Below, piece after piece: positions 7,596 through 18,400 of a DNA stretch of 41,192 nt. The stretch lies in NCBI GenBank assembly GCA_938031185.1, contig CALHGX010000071.1, positions 1 to 41,192 on the forward strand, in the 5' to 3' direction. The stretch's first letter is position 1. Each line of letters begins with the position of its first letter. The DNA is from an uncultured bacterium (GTDB taxonomy: Bacteria; Verrucomicrobiota; Kiritimatiellia; CAIKKV01; CALHGX01). The translations under genes and the position numbers were made by a program. The notes under the pieces were generated by a model. It was not told where the DNA came from. It ran no database searches and was given only the letters and a program-made list of their open reading frames with translations.

Positions 7596-9533
7596 ATGTC
7601 CAAGGTGTTGGGAATAGATTTGGGAACGACAAACTCCTGCATGGCTGTGATGGAGGGCGGGGAACCGGTGGTGATCCCGAATGCCGAAGGGATGCGCACA
7701 ACGCCTTCGATGGTCGCTTTCACGAAGAGCGGGGAGCGGCTGGTCGGACAGGCGGCGAAGCGGCAGGCGGTGACCAATCCGAAGAACACAGTCTATTCCA
7801 TCAAGCGATTCATGGGGCGGAAATACGATGAGGTGGCCCATGAAATTTCGCTGGTGCCATACAAAGTGGTTCGCGCGCCGAACGGCGATGCGCATGTGGA
7901 GGTCGGCGGGAAGACGTACTCGCCGCCGGAGATTTCCTCGATGATCCTGCAGAAGCTGAAGGCGGACGCCGAGGCGTATCTGGGGGAGAAGGTCACGCAG
8001 GCGGTTATCACGGTGCCGGCGTATTTCAACGACAGCCAGCGCCAGGCCACCAAGGACGCGGGCCGCATCGCGGGCTTGGAGGTGTTGCGTATCATCAACG
8101 AGCCTACAGCCGCTTCGCTGGCGTATGGGCTGGACAAGAAGAAGGACGAGGAAATCGCCGTATACGACCTTGGAGGCGGCACGTTCGATATTTCCGTGCT
8201 GGACATCGGCGAAGGTGTTTTCGAGGTCAAAGCGACCAACGGGGACACGCATCTCGGAGGCGACGATTTCGATGCGGTGGTGATGGACTGGATCGTCAGC
8301 GAGTTCAAGAAGGACACCGGCATTGACCTGACGAAGGACAACATGGCGCTGCAGCGGCTGAAGGAAGCGGCCGAAAAGGCGAAGTGCGAGTTGTCCAGCG
8401 CGCAAAGCACGGAAATCAACTTGCCGTTCATCAGCGCGGACGCCTCCGGACCCAAGCACCTGAATCTGACGCTGACGCGGGCCAAGCTCGAACAGCTTGT
8501 GGATCACCTGGTGGAACGGTCGCTGGGGCCGGTACGATCCTGCATGAAGGACGCGGGCTTGACCACCGTGGACGAGGTGGTGCTGGTCGGCGGCATGACG
8601 CGCATGCCCAAGGTGCAGGAAGTGGTTCGCAACCTTTTCGGCAAGGAGCCCCACAAGGGCGTGAATCCGGACGAAGTGGTGGCGGTCGGCGCGGCGATTC
8701 AGGGCGGCATCCTCAAAGGGGAGGTCAAGGATGTGTTGCTGCTGGACGTCACGCCGCTGTCCCTGGGCATTGAGACGCTGGGCGGCGTGATGACCACGCT
8801 CATTGAGCGCAACACGACCATTCCCACGCGCAAGACCGAGATCTTCAGCACGGCGGCGGACAACCAGCCCTCGGTGGAAATTCATGTGCTGCAAGGCGAG
8901 CGCAAGATGGCGGCGGACAACAAAACCATCGGTCGGTTCCATCTCGACGGCATTCCCCCGGCGCCGCGCGGTGTGCCGCAGATTGAAGTGACGTTCGACA
9001 TTGACGCCAACGGCATTCTGCATGTATCGGCCAAGGACCTGGGCACCGGCCGCGAGCAGAAGATCACGATTACGGCCTCCAGCGGCCTGCAGGACGAGGA
9101 CATCAAGCGCATGGTCAAGGATGCCGAACTGCACGCCGAGGAGGACCGCCAACGGCGCGAGGCGGCCGAGACCCGCAACATGGCCGACAACACCGTCTAC
9201 CAGACGGAAAAACTGCTGCGCGAGCAGGGGGACAAGATTTCCGCCGAAAACAAGCGGCAGGTTGAAGAGGCGGTGGAACAGTTGAAATCCGCCATCAAGA
9301 CGAACGACGTGGCGGCCATCAAGAGCGCGTTGGAGGCGCTCAACAGCCGCATGCAGCAGGTGTCGTCGGACCTGTACGCCCAGGCGAAAGCCGGACGAAG
9401 CGACGGCGGCCCGGACGGGCGCGGTCAGGAGCGAGGCGGAGGAGACAAGGCGAGAGGAGGGGAGAGCCGTTCAGGGAAGGATGGAGACGTAATTGACGCG
9501 GATTTTGAAATGGTGGACGACAACAAGAAGTGA
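7596..9533 (+). CDS. dnaK: Molecular chaperone DnaK (Hsp70)
   Basis: This is the ATP-dependent cytoplasmic Hsp70 chaperone. The 645-residue protein starts [18 protein letters not shown] and has the phosphate motif [12 protein letters not shown], the substrate-binding domain ([14 protein letters not shown]), and a lid ending in a gap-rich Gly/Arg/Asp linker plus an acidic tail ([12 protein letters not shown]) like the usual EEVD-type end. The start at 7596 follows GAAGGAG by 5 bases; an in-frame GTG-type extension to 7548 lacks family similarity. No hrcA, grpE or dnaJ accompanies it. Instead groES and groEL follow on the same strand. Confidence 0.98.
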   Translation: MSKVLGIDLGTTNSCMAVMEGGEPVVIPNAEGMRTTPSMVAFTKSGERLVGQAAKRQAVTNPKNTVYSIKRFMGRKYDEVAHEISLVPYKVVRAPNGDAHVEVGGKTYSPPEISSMILQKLKADAEAYLGEKVTQAVITVPAYFNDSQRQATKDAGRIAGLEVLRIINEPTAASLAYGLDKKKDEEIAVYDLGGGTFDISVLDIGEGVFEVKATNGDTHLGGDDFDAVVMDWIVSEFKKDTGIDLTKDNMALQRLKEAAEKAKCELSSAQSTEINLPFISADASGPKHLNLTLTRAKLEQLVDHLVERSLGPVRSCMKDAGLTTVDEVVLVGGMTRMPKVQEVVRNLFGKEPHKGVNPDEVVAVGAAIQGGILKGEVKDVLLLDVTPLSLGIETLGGVMTTLIERNTTIPTRKTEIFSTAADNQPSVEIHVLQGERKMAADNKTIGRFHLDGIPPAPRGVPQIEVTFDIDANGILHVSAKDLGTGREQKITITASSGLQDEDIKRMVKDAELHAEEDRQRREAAETRNMADNTVYQTEKLLREQGDKISAENKRQVEEAVEQLKSAIKTNDVAAIKSALEALNSRMQQVSSDLYAQAKAGRSDGGPDGRGQERGGGDKARGGESRSGKDGDVIDADFEMVDDNKK

Positions 9534-9619
9534 CCAGTCGGGCCGCCGGCCATCCGACGGCCCCGAAAAGAGCAAACCGGTTGCGAGGAACCCGCAACAA
9601 CAGAAGGAGGTAGTGGTAG

Positions 9620-9907
9620 ATGAAGGTGAAACCGTTGGGTGATCGTGTGCTGGTCGAGCCGCAGGCCGATCAGGAAGTCAAAAAGGGCGGGATCATCATT
9701 CCCGATTCCGCGAAGGAAAAGCCCCAGCAGGGCAAGGTCATCGCGGTGGGCACGGGCAAGCGGGACGAAGACGGCAAGATCATCCCCTTCAACGTGAAGG
9801 CCGGCGATACGGTGCTGATGCCGAAGTACGGCGGCACGGAAATCAAGATTGACGACAAGGAGTACCAGATCATCCGCGAGGAGGATATTCTGGGCATCAT
9901 CGAGTAA
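9620..9907 (+). CDS. groES: Co-chaperonin GroES (Hsp10)
   Basis: This is the lid of the GroEL folding chamber. The 95-residue protein is of normal length: [14 protein letters not shown] start, mobile loop region ([17 protein letters not shown]), and the C-terminal [15 protein letters not shown] strong AGGAGG site (9605-9610) sits 9 bases before the ATG. It lies 86 bases after dnaK with no terminator or palindrome between them, so it probably shares the dnaK promoter. Confidence 0.98.
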   Translation: MKVKPLGDRVLVEPQADQEVKKGGIIIPDSAKEKPQQGKVIAVGTGKRDEDGKIIPFNVKAGDTVLMPKYGGTEIKIDDKEYQIIREEDILGIIE

Positions 9908-9961
9908 GCGCGCCGGCGCGACTCTCGGCAGGAAAGACAGACAACAGGAGCAAGTATTCCC

Positions 9962-11602
<1,641 letters not shown>

Positions 11603-11626
11603 GTCTGCGAGAAGAAGTTGACGAGC

Positions 11627-11666
11627 GCAAACGGGGCGCATACACTGCGCCCCGTTTGCCTTTTTC
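11627..11666 (+). terminator. Intrinsic terminator of the dnaK-groES-groEL operon
   Basis: A perfect 14-bp stem (GCAAACGGGGCGCA at 11627-11640, complement TGCGCCCCGTTTGC at 11646-11659) with a 5-base loop is followed by CTTTTTC. It lies 24 bases after the groEL stop. It is the clearest Rho-independent terminator in the window. Confidence 0.93.
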
Positions 11667-11709
11667 GGCCGGCGGAACGCCGGCGCGATGACGAGGCGAA
11701 GGAGGTTTC

Positions 11710-11943
11710 GTGAATCCGCAATTGCTGGCCCAAGCCAAGAACAAAATTCCCAGCGTGCCCCTGCTGGTCAATGTCGTTTCCCGCCGCGTGCGTCAGTTGA
11801 TTGCCGGCATGCGCCCCTACGTCAAGCCGCTCAGTCCGAACGAGGAAAAGGTGGACATCGCACTGCGGGAAATCATCGAGGACAAACTGACCGCCGAGAT
11901 CGGCTTCTTTGAACCGGTGGGCAGCGGACCGTCCTCGACCTGA
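11710..11943 (+). CDS. rpoZ: RNA polymerase omega subunit
   Basis: This 77-residue protein shows the omega pattern: an N-terminal segment with IPSVPLLVNVVSRRVRQL, matching the conserved region where other omegas read as (I/V)PN..LV...SKRARQL, then DIALREIIEDKL, matching ALREIAEGK. Omega promotes assembly and stability of RNA polymerase. The GTG start at 11710 follows AAGGAGG (11699-11705) by 4 bases. The insertion between the two conserved blocks (IAGMRPYVKPLSPNEEK) resembles omegas of Verrucomicrobia and relatives. It is followed by smpB 16 bases later. Confidence 0.8.
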   Translation: MNPQLLAQAKNKIPSVPLLVNVVSRRVRQLIAGMRPYVKPLSPNEEKVDIALREIIEDKLTAEIGFFEPVGSGPSST

Positions 11944-11959
11944 AAGGTCCGTCCGCCGC

Positions 11960-12439
11960 ATGACGGCTCCGTTCGCGCCAAAGAAGTTTCGGAGCCTGGC
12001 CACGAATCGCAAGGCCCTCCGGGACTATGCGGTGATTGAGCGGATGGAAGCCGGCGTGGTGCTGACCGGGACGGAAATCAAGTCCGTTCGCGAGGGTCGA
12101 ATCACCCTGACGGGAGGGTTTGCCCGGCTGGAGGGGGCCCGAGCAAGGCTCTACGGCGTTCATATCGCGCCGTACGAGGCCGGGAACCGTTTCAATCCCG
12201 ATCCGGATCGGCCTCGCGAGCTGCTGTTGCACCGCAAAGAGATGGTGCGGCTTGCCGGGTTGCTGGCGCGGCAGGGATTCACGTTGGTGCCGCTTTCGGC
12301 GCATATCCGCGGCAAATGGGCGAAGATTGAATTGGGGCTGTGCCGGGGCCGGCAGGACCCGGACAAAAGGGAGGTTATTCGCCGCCGAGAGGCCGACCAG
12401 GCCGCCCGCCGCGCGATCACGCGCAGCCTGAAGCGGTAA
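11960..12439 (+). CDS. smpB: SsrA-binding protein SmpB
   Basis: SmpB is the partner of tmRNA in trans-translation, the rescue of stalled ribosomes. The 159-residue protein is of normal length, with LATNRKALRDYAVIERMEAGVVLTG-type N-terminus, the GTEIKSVREGR motif, and a basic C-terminal tail (ARRAITRSLKR) that occupies the mRNA channel. The start MTAPFAPKKF at 11960 is preferred over an in-frame ATG at 11909 inside rpoZ. I did not find an ssrA gene in the window. Confidence 0.97.
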   Translation: MTAPFAPKKFRSLATNRKALRDYAVIERMEAGVVLTGTEIKSVREGRITLTGGFARLEGARARLYGVHIAPYEAGNRFNPDPDRPRELLLHRKEMVRLAGLLARQGFTLVPLSAHIRGKWAKIELGLCRGRQDPDKREVIRRREADQAARRAITRSLKR

Positions 12440-12536
12440 TGGTTTGCGCCGGGACCGCTGGGATGGCGTTTCGCTGCTTGATTCGACGCCGAAAAAGCGG
12501 ATCATAGGGGCCATCGCGAGAAGGGAGGACGCCGAC

Positions 12537-12713
12537 ATGCGCAATCTGGGTTGGGGCGAACTGTTATTGGTGCTGCTGGTGATCCTGCTGCTCTTTGGCG
12601 CGCGAAAACTGCCCGATCTAGCCCGCGCACTCGGGCGAAGCTTGAGCGAGTTCAAGAAGGGCCGGGACGAAGGGGCCAAGCCCGAAAAACCGACCGGCAA
12701 TCAAAGCGAATGA
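12537..12713 (+). CDS. tatA: Twin-arginine translocase subunit TatA/E
   Basis: This 58-residue protein has one N-terminal membrane helix (about 6-21, ELLLVLLVILLLFG), the FGARKLPDL hinge at 20-28, an amphipathic helix (ARALGRSLSEFKKG) and a short charged tail. This is the exact TatA/E layout for the pore that exports folded proteins. An AAGGGAGG site 8 bases upstream fixes the start at 12537; the frame is open to 12444 but that part is not TatA-like. No tatB or tatC is adjacent. Confidence 0.92.
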   Translation: MRNLGWGELLLVLLVILLLFGARKLPDLARALGRSLSEFKKGRDEGAKPEKPTGNQSE

Positions 12714-12750
12714 GATCTCTGCCGGGGCTAGAACTCGTGGGCGACGTTGT

Positions 12751-13422
12751 TCAGAGCGCGGACACGAGATCGCGCCGCGCCTGACGCTGGAGATGCTTGA
12801 GCGCCTCCTCGAATTCCATGCTCCATGGGCTGTCGGGATGGGCGGCAAGGAAGTCCTCATAGACTGCTTGCGCTTCCTTGCCGCGGCCTAGCCGGTCCAA
12901 ACATCGCGCCACGCCCAGCGAGGCCACTGGCGCGAGATAGTCGGAAGAGTGGGCCGCCAGGAACGCTTGGTAGGCCGCCAGGGCCTCCTCGGCCTGTCCC
13001 ATGGCCTCCATGCAGTGGATGCGCCCCAGAATGGCGGTGTTCTTGAGAGGGTGTTTCGGGTTGCGCTGTTCGAAGTCCTGATAGATGGACTGGGCGCGAA
13101 CGTAGTCCCCGGCGTCGTAAAGCGCGCGGGCGAGCATGAGGCGGGCGATGCGCCCGGCGGGCGTGGCGGCGTACCGCTCGGCGATGTCCTCCAATTGGCG
13201 CGGCGCGCGCACCAGGCCCAGCATTCGGGATGCTTCGCGAGCCTGACGCTGGGTGTGCGCCTTGTACCCCTGCACGGCGGCCACGGCCAGCAGCGCCACG
13301 AGGGCCGCCAACAGCGCGGGCCGTCCAGGTCCCGCCAGCCAGGCGCGGAGGGAAGGTAGCGCCACGGGGGACGGCGCATTGTCCCGGGCATCGGCGTCGT
13401 TGTTGAATGGTTCGTTGGCCAT
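12751..13422 (-). CDS. Membrane-anchored tetratricopeptide-repeat protein
   Basis: The 223-residue protein begins MANEPFNNDADAR, has one membrane helix (LLAALVALLAVAAVQGY, about 37-53), and then a periplasmic helical-repeat region. That region contains several TPR-like units, for example LARALYDAGDYVRAQSIYQDF and GVARCLDRLGRGKEAQAVYEDF. The layout (short cytoplasmic tail, one TM helix, TPR) resembles the YfgM/TPR_21 class and tol-associated TPR proteins, but the function is not defined. The start at 13422 follows AAAGGA; the frame is open to 13461. It converges on tatA. Confidence 0.7.
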   Translation of the reverse strand: MANEPFNNDADARDNAPSPVALPSLRAWLAGPGRPALLAALVALLAVAAVQGYKAHTQRQAREASRMLGLVRAPRQLEDIAERYAATPAGRIARLMLARALYDAGDYVRAQSIYQDFEQRNPKHPLKNTAILGRIHCMEAMGQAEEALAAYQAFLAAHSSDYLAPVASLGVARCLDRLGRGKEAQAVYEDFLAAHPDSPWSMEFEEALKHLQRQARRDLVSAL

Positions 13423-13620
13423 GTCGAACATTTCCTTTGTTTTCTTGATTTCGGGCCTCATTTAGCCGGGTCGCTGAACGCAAAGCAAGGGCAAATTGGT
13501 TGTTTGCCTGGCTCAGCAGGTTTCTGGTCGGAGATCCTCAAGGAAGGGATTCGCCATTGCTCGGTGAAGAGCGCCTCATGGCCGGGCAATGCCGACGCGG
13601 CAGAATTGGCGCGGGCGGTG

Positions 13621-14262
13621 TCATCCGAGGTCCGGGCGGCACAGTCGGCTGCAGATGCGGATGGAGACGCCTTCGATTTCCCGAGTCTTGTTGTGGAAGA
13701 AACGTTCCACCAGCCGCAGGTGTCGCGCCACAAATCGGCAAACAGGCTGGTGGGGGTAGGCCAGCACCTCCACCTCATATCGAATTCGCCCTTCGGCCGT
13801 CGGCGCGACGCGAATCATGGTCAGCGACTCAAAAAGCCCGAAGAACCGTTCGCCGCGAGCATAGAAAACCGCGAGCAGATCGCCGTTGGCCGCGCGGGTG
13901 CGCGCCACCTCGCACACTTCGGAGTATTGGCCGGCGCGATTGACATAGCTCCAGGTATTGCTGCCGGCCGGCTGCAGAACGAATTCGGGTTGCTGGCCTG
14001 GCGGCAGCGAATTCGCGTATTCCTCCTGCACACGGTCGAGCAAATTGCTCTGTGAAAGAGCCTGCAAGGCCTGGTTGAAATCTACGGGGAGTTCGCCGCC
14101 GGCCTGCACGCGGATGGTGTTGCGTTCGAGCAGCGCGCAGGAGGCGCCGTGGCCGGCCAACAGGCCGTACGCCTCGTTGGCGCGCGCCGTACCCCCGGGG
14201 CCTGCAGTGAAACCAACCAGCGCCCAGACGCAAGGCAAAATGATTCGCGTCAGTTGGTTCAT
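13621..14262 (-). CDS. Secreted protein of unknown function
   Basis: This is a 213-residue protein starting MNQLTRIILPCVWALVGF, with an apparent signal peptide ending near GGTARA (about residue 28). The mature part has four or more cysteines, including ALLERN-flanking Cys, SEVCEV, QPVCRF and ICSRLC, and no membrane helix. I do not recognise a family. It is followed on the same strand by the TPR protein about 200 bases downstream, with no gene between. An in-frame ATG four codons upstream (14274) is also possible. The divergent purM starts 177 bases away. Confidence 0.55.
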   Translation of the reverse strand: MNQLTRIILPCVWALVGFTAGPGGTARANEAYGLLAGHGASCALLERNTIRVQAGGELPVDFNQALQALSQSNLLDRVQEEYANSLPPGQQPEFVLQPAGSNTWSYVNRAGQYSEVCEVARTRAANGDLLAVFYARGERFFGLFESLTMIRVAPTAEGRIRYEVEVLAYPHQPVCRFVARHLRLVERFFHNKTREIEGVSIRICSRLCRPDLG

Positions 14263-14438
14263 GGTGTGAAGCATGAACTGCGATCATTATCGTTCCATAA
14301 GGGCCATGTTAGTTCTGTCCGGCCATTCCTCTAGGACATCGCACCCCGCCATGCGAGGCTTTGTGCTGGCGTTTCATCCCGCCCTTGCGGTAAGGTTTCA
14401 CGGATATTGCTTCAACCATTTCAGCCTTGGGCTGGGCC

Positions 14439-15467
14439 ATGACCGATCAATCTGCTTATGCCGCCGCCGGCGTCAACATTGACGCCAAGATGAAATGCAT
14501 TGCCGCCATCAAACGCATGGCGGCCGCCACAGCCACGCCCGGCGTGCTGGCCGGCATCGGCCCCTTCGGCGGGCTTTTTGCGTCCCCGGGAAAAGATCAT
14601 GTGCTGGTGGCGAGCACCGACGGCGTCGGCACCAAGATCAAAGTGGCCGTGCTGGCAGGACGGCACGACACCGTCGGGCAGGACATCGTCAACCATTGCG
14701 TGAATGACATCCTGGTGCAGGGCGCCATGCCGCTCTTCTTCTTGGATTACATTGGCACCTCTCGCATCGAGCCCGCCGTGTTTAAGCAACTGGTGAAGGG
14801 GGTCTGCATGGCCTGCCGCCAAAACGGTTGTGCGGTGCTGGGCGGAGAGACCGCGGAAATGCCCGGTGTATATCCCGCAGGCGAATACGATCTGGTCGGC
14901 ACCATTGTCGGTGCCGTGGAACGTCGAAAACTCATCACCGGTCGTTCCATTCGTGCCGGCGATATCATCATCGGCCTGCCCTCCAGCGGTCTGCACACCA
15001 ATGGTTACTCCCTGGCGCGCCGCGTGATCTTCGAGCAGGCGGGGCTTGCTGTTCATGATCGTCTGCCCGGCACCTCCAAGACTGTAGGCGCAGCCCTTCT
15101 GGCCGTCCACCGCAGTTATCTCAAGCCGGTCCACGCCGTGCTTCAACGCGTGCCGATTCAGGGTATGGCGCACATCACCGGCGGCGGATTCCCCGACAAT
15201 GTGCCTCGCGTCCTGCCGGAAGGACTGTCCGCCGTTTTTGACCGCAGCGCCTGGACGGTGCCCCGGGTTTTCGAATTCATTCGCAAGACCGGCCGTGTGG
15301 ACCGCGACGAAATGTACCGCGTGTTTAACATGGGCATCGGCCTAACGGTGATCGTGCGGGCAGGAGACGTCGCGCGCGCCTTGTCCGTTCTCCGCCGTGC
15401 CGGTGCGCGGCCCACCGTTATCGGTCGCATTGTCCGGGGCGCTTCTCCCGTTGTGCTGTTGAACTGA
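14439..15467 (+). CDS. purM: Phosphoribosylformylglycinamidine cyclo-ligase (AIR synthetase)
   Basis: PurM converts FGAM to AIR with ATP, the fifth step of purine synthesis. The 342-residue protein keeps the N-terminal YAAAGVNIDAK motif, the DGVGTKIKVA glycine/phosphate motif, GGETAEMPGVY, and SSGLHTNGYSLAR, all diagnostic. The length is normal. The start MTDQSAYAAAG is chosen over an in-frame ATG 12 bases upstream. The next gene begins 1 base after its stop. No purine riboswitch is visible upstream. Confidence 0.97.
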   Translation: MTDQSAYAAAGVNIDAKMKCIAAIKRMAAATATPGVLAGIGPFGGLFASPGKDHVLVASTDGVGTKIKVAVLAGRHDTVGQDIVNHCVNDILVQGAMPLFFLDYIGTSRIEPAVFKQLVKGVCMACRQNGCAVLGGETAEMPGVYPAGEYDLVGTIVGAVERRKLITGRSIRAGDIIIGLPSSGLHTNGYSLARRVIFEQAGLAVHDRLPGTSKTVGAALLAVHRSYLKPVHAVLQRVPIQGMAHITGGGFPDNVPRVLPEGLSAVFDRSAWTVPRVFEFIRKTGRVDRDEMYRVFNMGIGLTVIVRAGDVARALSVLRRAGARPTVIGRIVRGASPVVLLN

Positions 15468-15468
15468 C

Positions 15469-18400
15469 GTGCACTGGCTTCGCCGAATTGCGCGCCGGCC
15501 TTGCCGCTCGGCGGTCCGCGGCGCTTTTGCCGCGCTGTGGATGGCTGCCGTGCCGGCCGCGTTCGCCGATGCCATCCGCCTGCGCCTGCACACCGAACTG
15601 GATATTCAGCCACCCCACGCAGTGGCTCGGATCGAAGTGAGCAACCTCGGCACCGAGGCCGCCTATTCGATTCGCACAGACGTTCTTCTTGAAGAAACTG
15701 GCGACGTCTCGGCCTTGGAGTCCATTCCCCGCCTGCGCTCCGGAGAAACGGCGGACCGGGAATGCCGTCTCGTGCTGCCGTCTCAACCCGGCCAACATGT
15801 TCTTCTTGTTCGCGCCCGCTACACCGATCGCCGCGGCTTTCCCTATTCGGCCGTGCAGGCCGTGCCGCTCACCGTCGAAGCGGACGAAGCGCCGCCGGCG
15901 TGGTTGCAGGGTGAGATGCAGCTCGTCCTCCTCGATAAGGGCGCCGCCGTCGTGAAGCTGCGTCTGACATCCGTTGACGAAGAGGACCGCGATGTGCGCA
16001 TCAGACTATGGATGCCGCATGAAATCGAAGCGCCGCCGGAGCGGCATGTGGTGGTCCCTGCCTATGGCCATGCCTCCGTGGAAATGTCCATTCCCCGAAG
16101 CCGGGTGCGTCCAGGCAGCATCTACCCCATTTATGCGCTCGCGCATTACGTCGCGGACGGCTATCGGCACACACTGCCCATCCCCGGCGTGGCGCAGCGC
16201 CGGCCGGTCGCCCCCCTCTCCGCGCTGCGTGATCCATGGACGCTTTGGGCTGTTGCCGCTGCGGCGGTGTTTTTCCTGGTTGCACAGGCTTTGGGCCGCT
16301 TTCGTCCAGCCTTCGTGCGGCAGCAGTCGGCTTCAGCCCGCCTCCGCGCCGCATGGTTTGACGCCCTCTTCCTGATCGCGCTTACGGTGTTCATCGCCGC
16401 ACACCTGGCCCCCGGCGCCTGGGTGCTCGACACCGTCACGGCAGGCGGCGACACCCCGGCGCATCGTTATCTCGTCACGCGCTTGCGCGATCAACTGCGG
16501 CAGCATGGCCCCATTATTTCGTGGGCCTCCGGCTGGTGGTGCGGCTTTCCGATGTTTCAGTTCTATTTCCCGTTGCCGTACCTGCTGATGGCGATGATGA
16601 GTTTCCTCTTGCCGCTTAACGTGGCGTTTAAACTGGTTTCCGTTTCCGGCCTGCTCGCCCTGCCCGCGGCCTCTTATGCCGCGGGCCGCCGTATGGGGCT
16701 GCCGCGTCCCGCGCCGCTGCTCATGGCCGTGGCCGCGCTCCCTCTGCTGTTCGCGCGAACGCACACCATGTGGGGCGTCAACATCCACAGCACCTTGGCG
16801 GGCATGATTGCCAACAGCGTCAGTTTTCCGTTGATGCTGCTGACCGTGGCCGCCGGGTTTCGCGATGCGCGAGACCATCGTTTCCGACTCGGCACTGTGT
16901 TGCTGATGGCCGCGTTGATCGGGTCGCACTTTTTCACCGCCGTCATGGGCGCCGCCACCCTGGCGTTGGTGCCGTTCCTGCCCGGCCAGCCCGATCGCCG
17001 TGCCGCTCTGCGCGTGCTGCTGCGCGAAGCTGGCCTGGCCGTGCTCCTCATGGCGTGGTGGCTCGTTCCACTGGTCGCCAAGTCCGATTACAGCATGGAG
17101 TTTGGCGTTAATTGGCCTGTGACGTTACGTCAAGGCTTTCCCGGCTACACCCGGTGGCTGCTCCCGTTTGCCCTTGCGGCGCCGATTCTAGCCTGGCACC
17201 GGCGGCAGCCGGCGGTGTGGCTTTGGGTCTGGATGGGTGTGGCTAGTTCGTTGCTCTTTTATTTTGGCAATGCGTTGAGCCCCGTCTTCGTCAACGTCCG
17301 GCTGTGGCCCTTCGTTTTCCATGCCTTCCTTGTCCTGGCGGCGGCAGGGATGGGGCTTCTGCTCGCTTTTCGTCGCGCCGCTGCGTGGGCCGTGCTGGCA
17401 CTGACGCTGGCCACACTAAGGACCCTTTCGCAAATCGAAAACCAGCCGGGCGACTGGGCCGCGGCGGCGGCCGCGCCCTGCGCCGCATGGAATTACGAGG
17501 GGCTCGAACGTAAGCCCTACTGGTCTGTTATTAGGGATTTGGTTCTTCCGCTCGACGGCACCCCGGGCCGTCTGGCCAATGACCTTAGCGACGAAAACAC
17601 CGCGTTGGGATCCTCGCGGGTATTTGAATGTGTGCCCTCCCTGATACGCAAACCAGTGCTGGAGGGCGGCCTTGTGAACTCCGCTCTTGGCGCCCTCTTT
17701 GCCTACTACGTGCAAGGCGAGATGTCATCCTCCAGTGCCGGCCTTCCGACGATACTGCGTCCGGCTCGGTTTGATCCCGAGACGGGCACACGGCGCTTGG
17801 AACTGCTGAACGTCAAGCATTTCATCGCGCGGGATGCGAACACAAAGGACGTCTTACGCCGCCATCCGGACTGGCAAATGCTGTGCGAGGCGGAAGGGTG
17901 GGCGCTGTTTGAACTGCGGTCCAACGACGGGCGGTATGTGGTTGTCCCGCCCCGCCCGCCGTTGTTCGTCGAAACTTCACGATGGAAAGAACACACGCTA
18001 GAATGGCTCTATACTCCCGCGTGGCTCGACCAGCCAGTGGTGTTCGTCCCGCCGGGCGCGAAAGCGCCCCCGAACGCACCACCGGCCGTTTCCGCTTCGG
18101 CATTCAGGCCGGCGCTGGCCCAGGCGAAAACTCCCAGCGGCGAGATTTGCGACTGGCTGCGTCTTGGGCCGTTTTCAAGAATGCCGCCCCCGCTGGCTGA
18201 GCCCGCCGCCGACCCGTGCGAAGGGGATCGTGCCCTTGGCCGCCGTTGGACGGCCTTCTTTTCGCCCGCGCCGCAAGTCGTCAACGTCTTTGCACCGGAC
18301 CGGCGATATGCGGCCGTCTATTACTTCGCAAACATCTTCGCTCCCGCCGAGGCGGATGCCGTTCTGCTGTGCGGGGCTGCCGCCCGCCAGGCAGACGTGT

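Noticed and set aside
13480-13510. Imperfect hairpin AGGGCAAA/TTTGCCT between two minus-strand genes
   Set aside because: It has a bulge and no clear T-run on either strand, so a terminator call is not supported.
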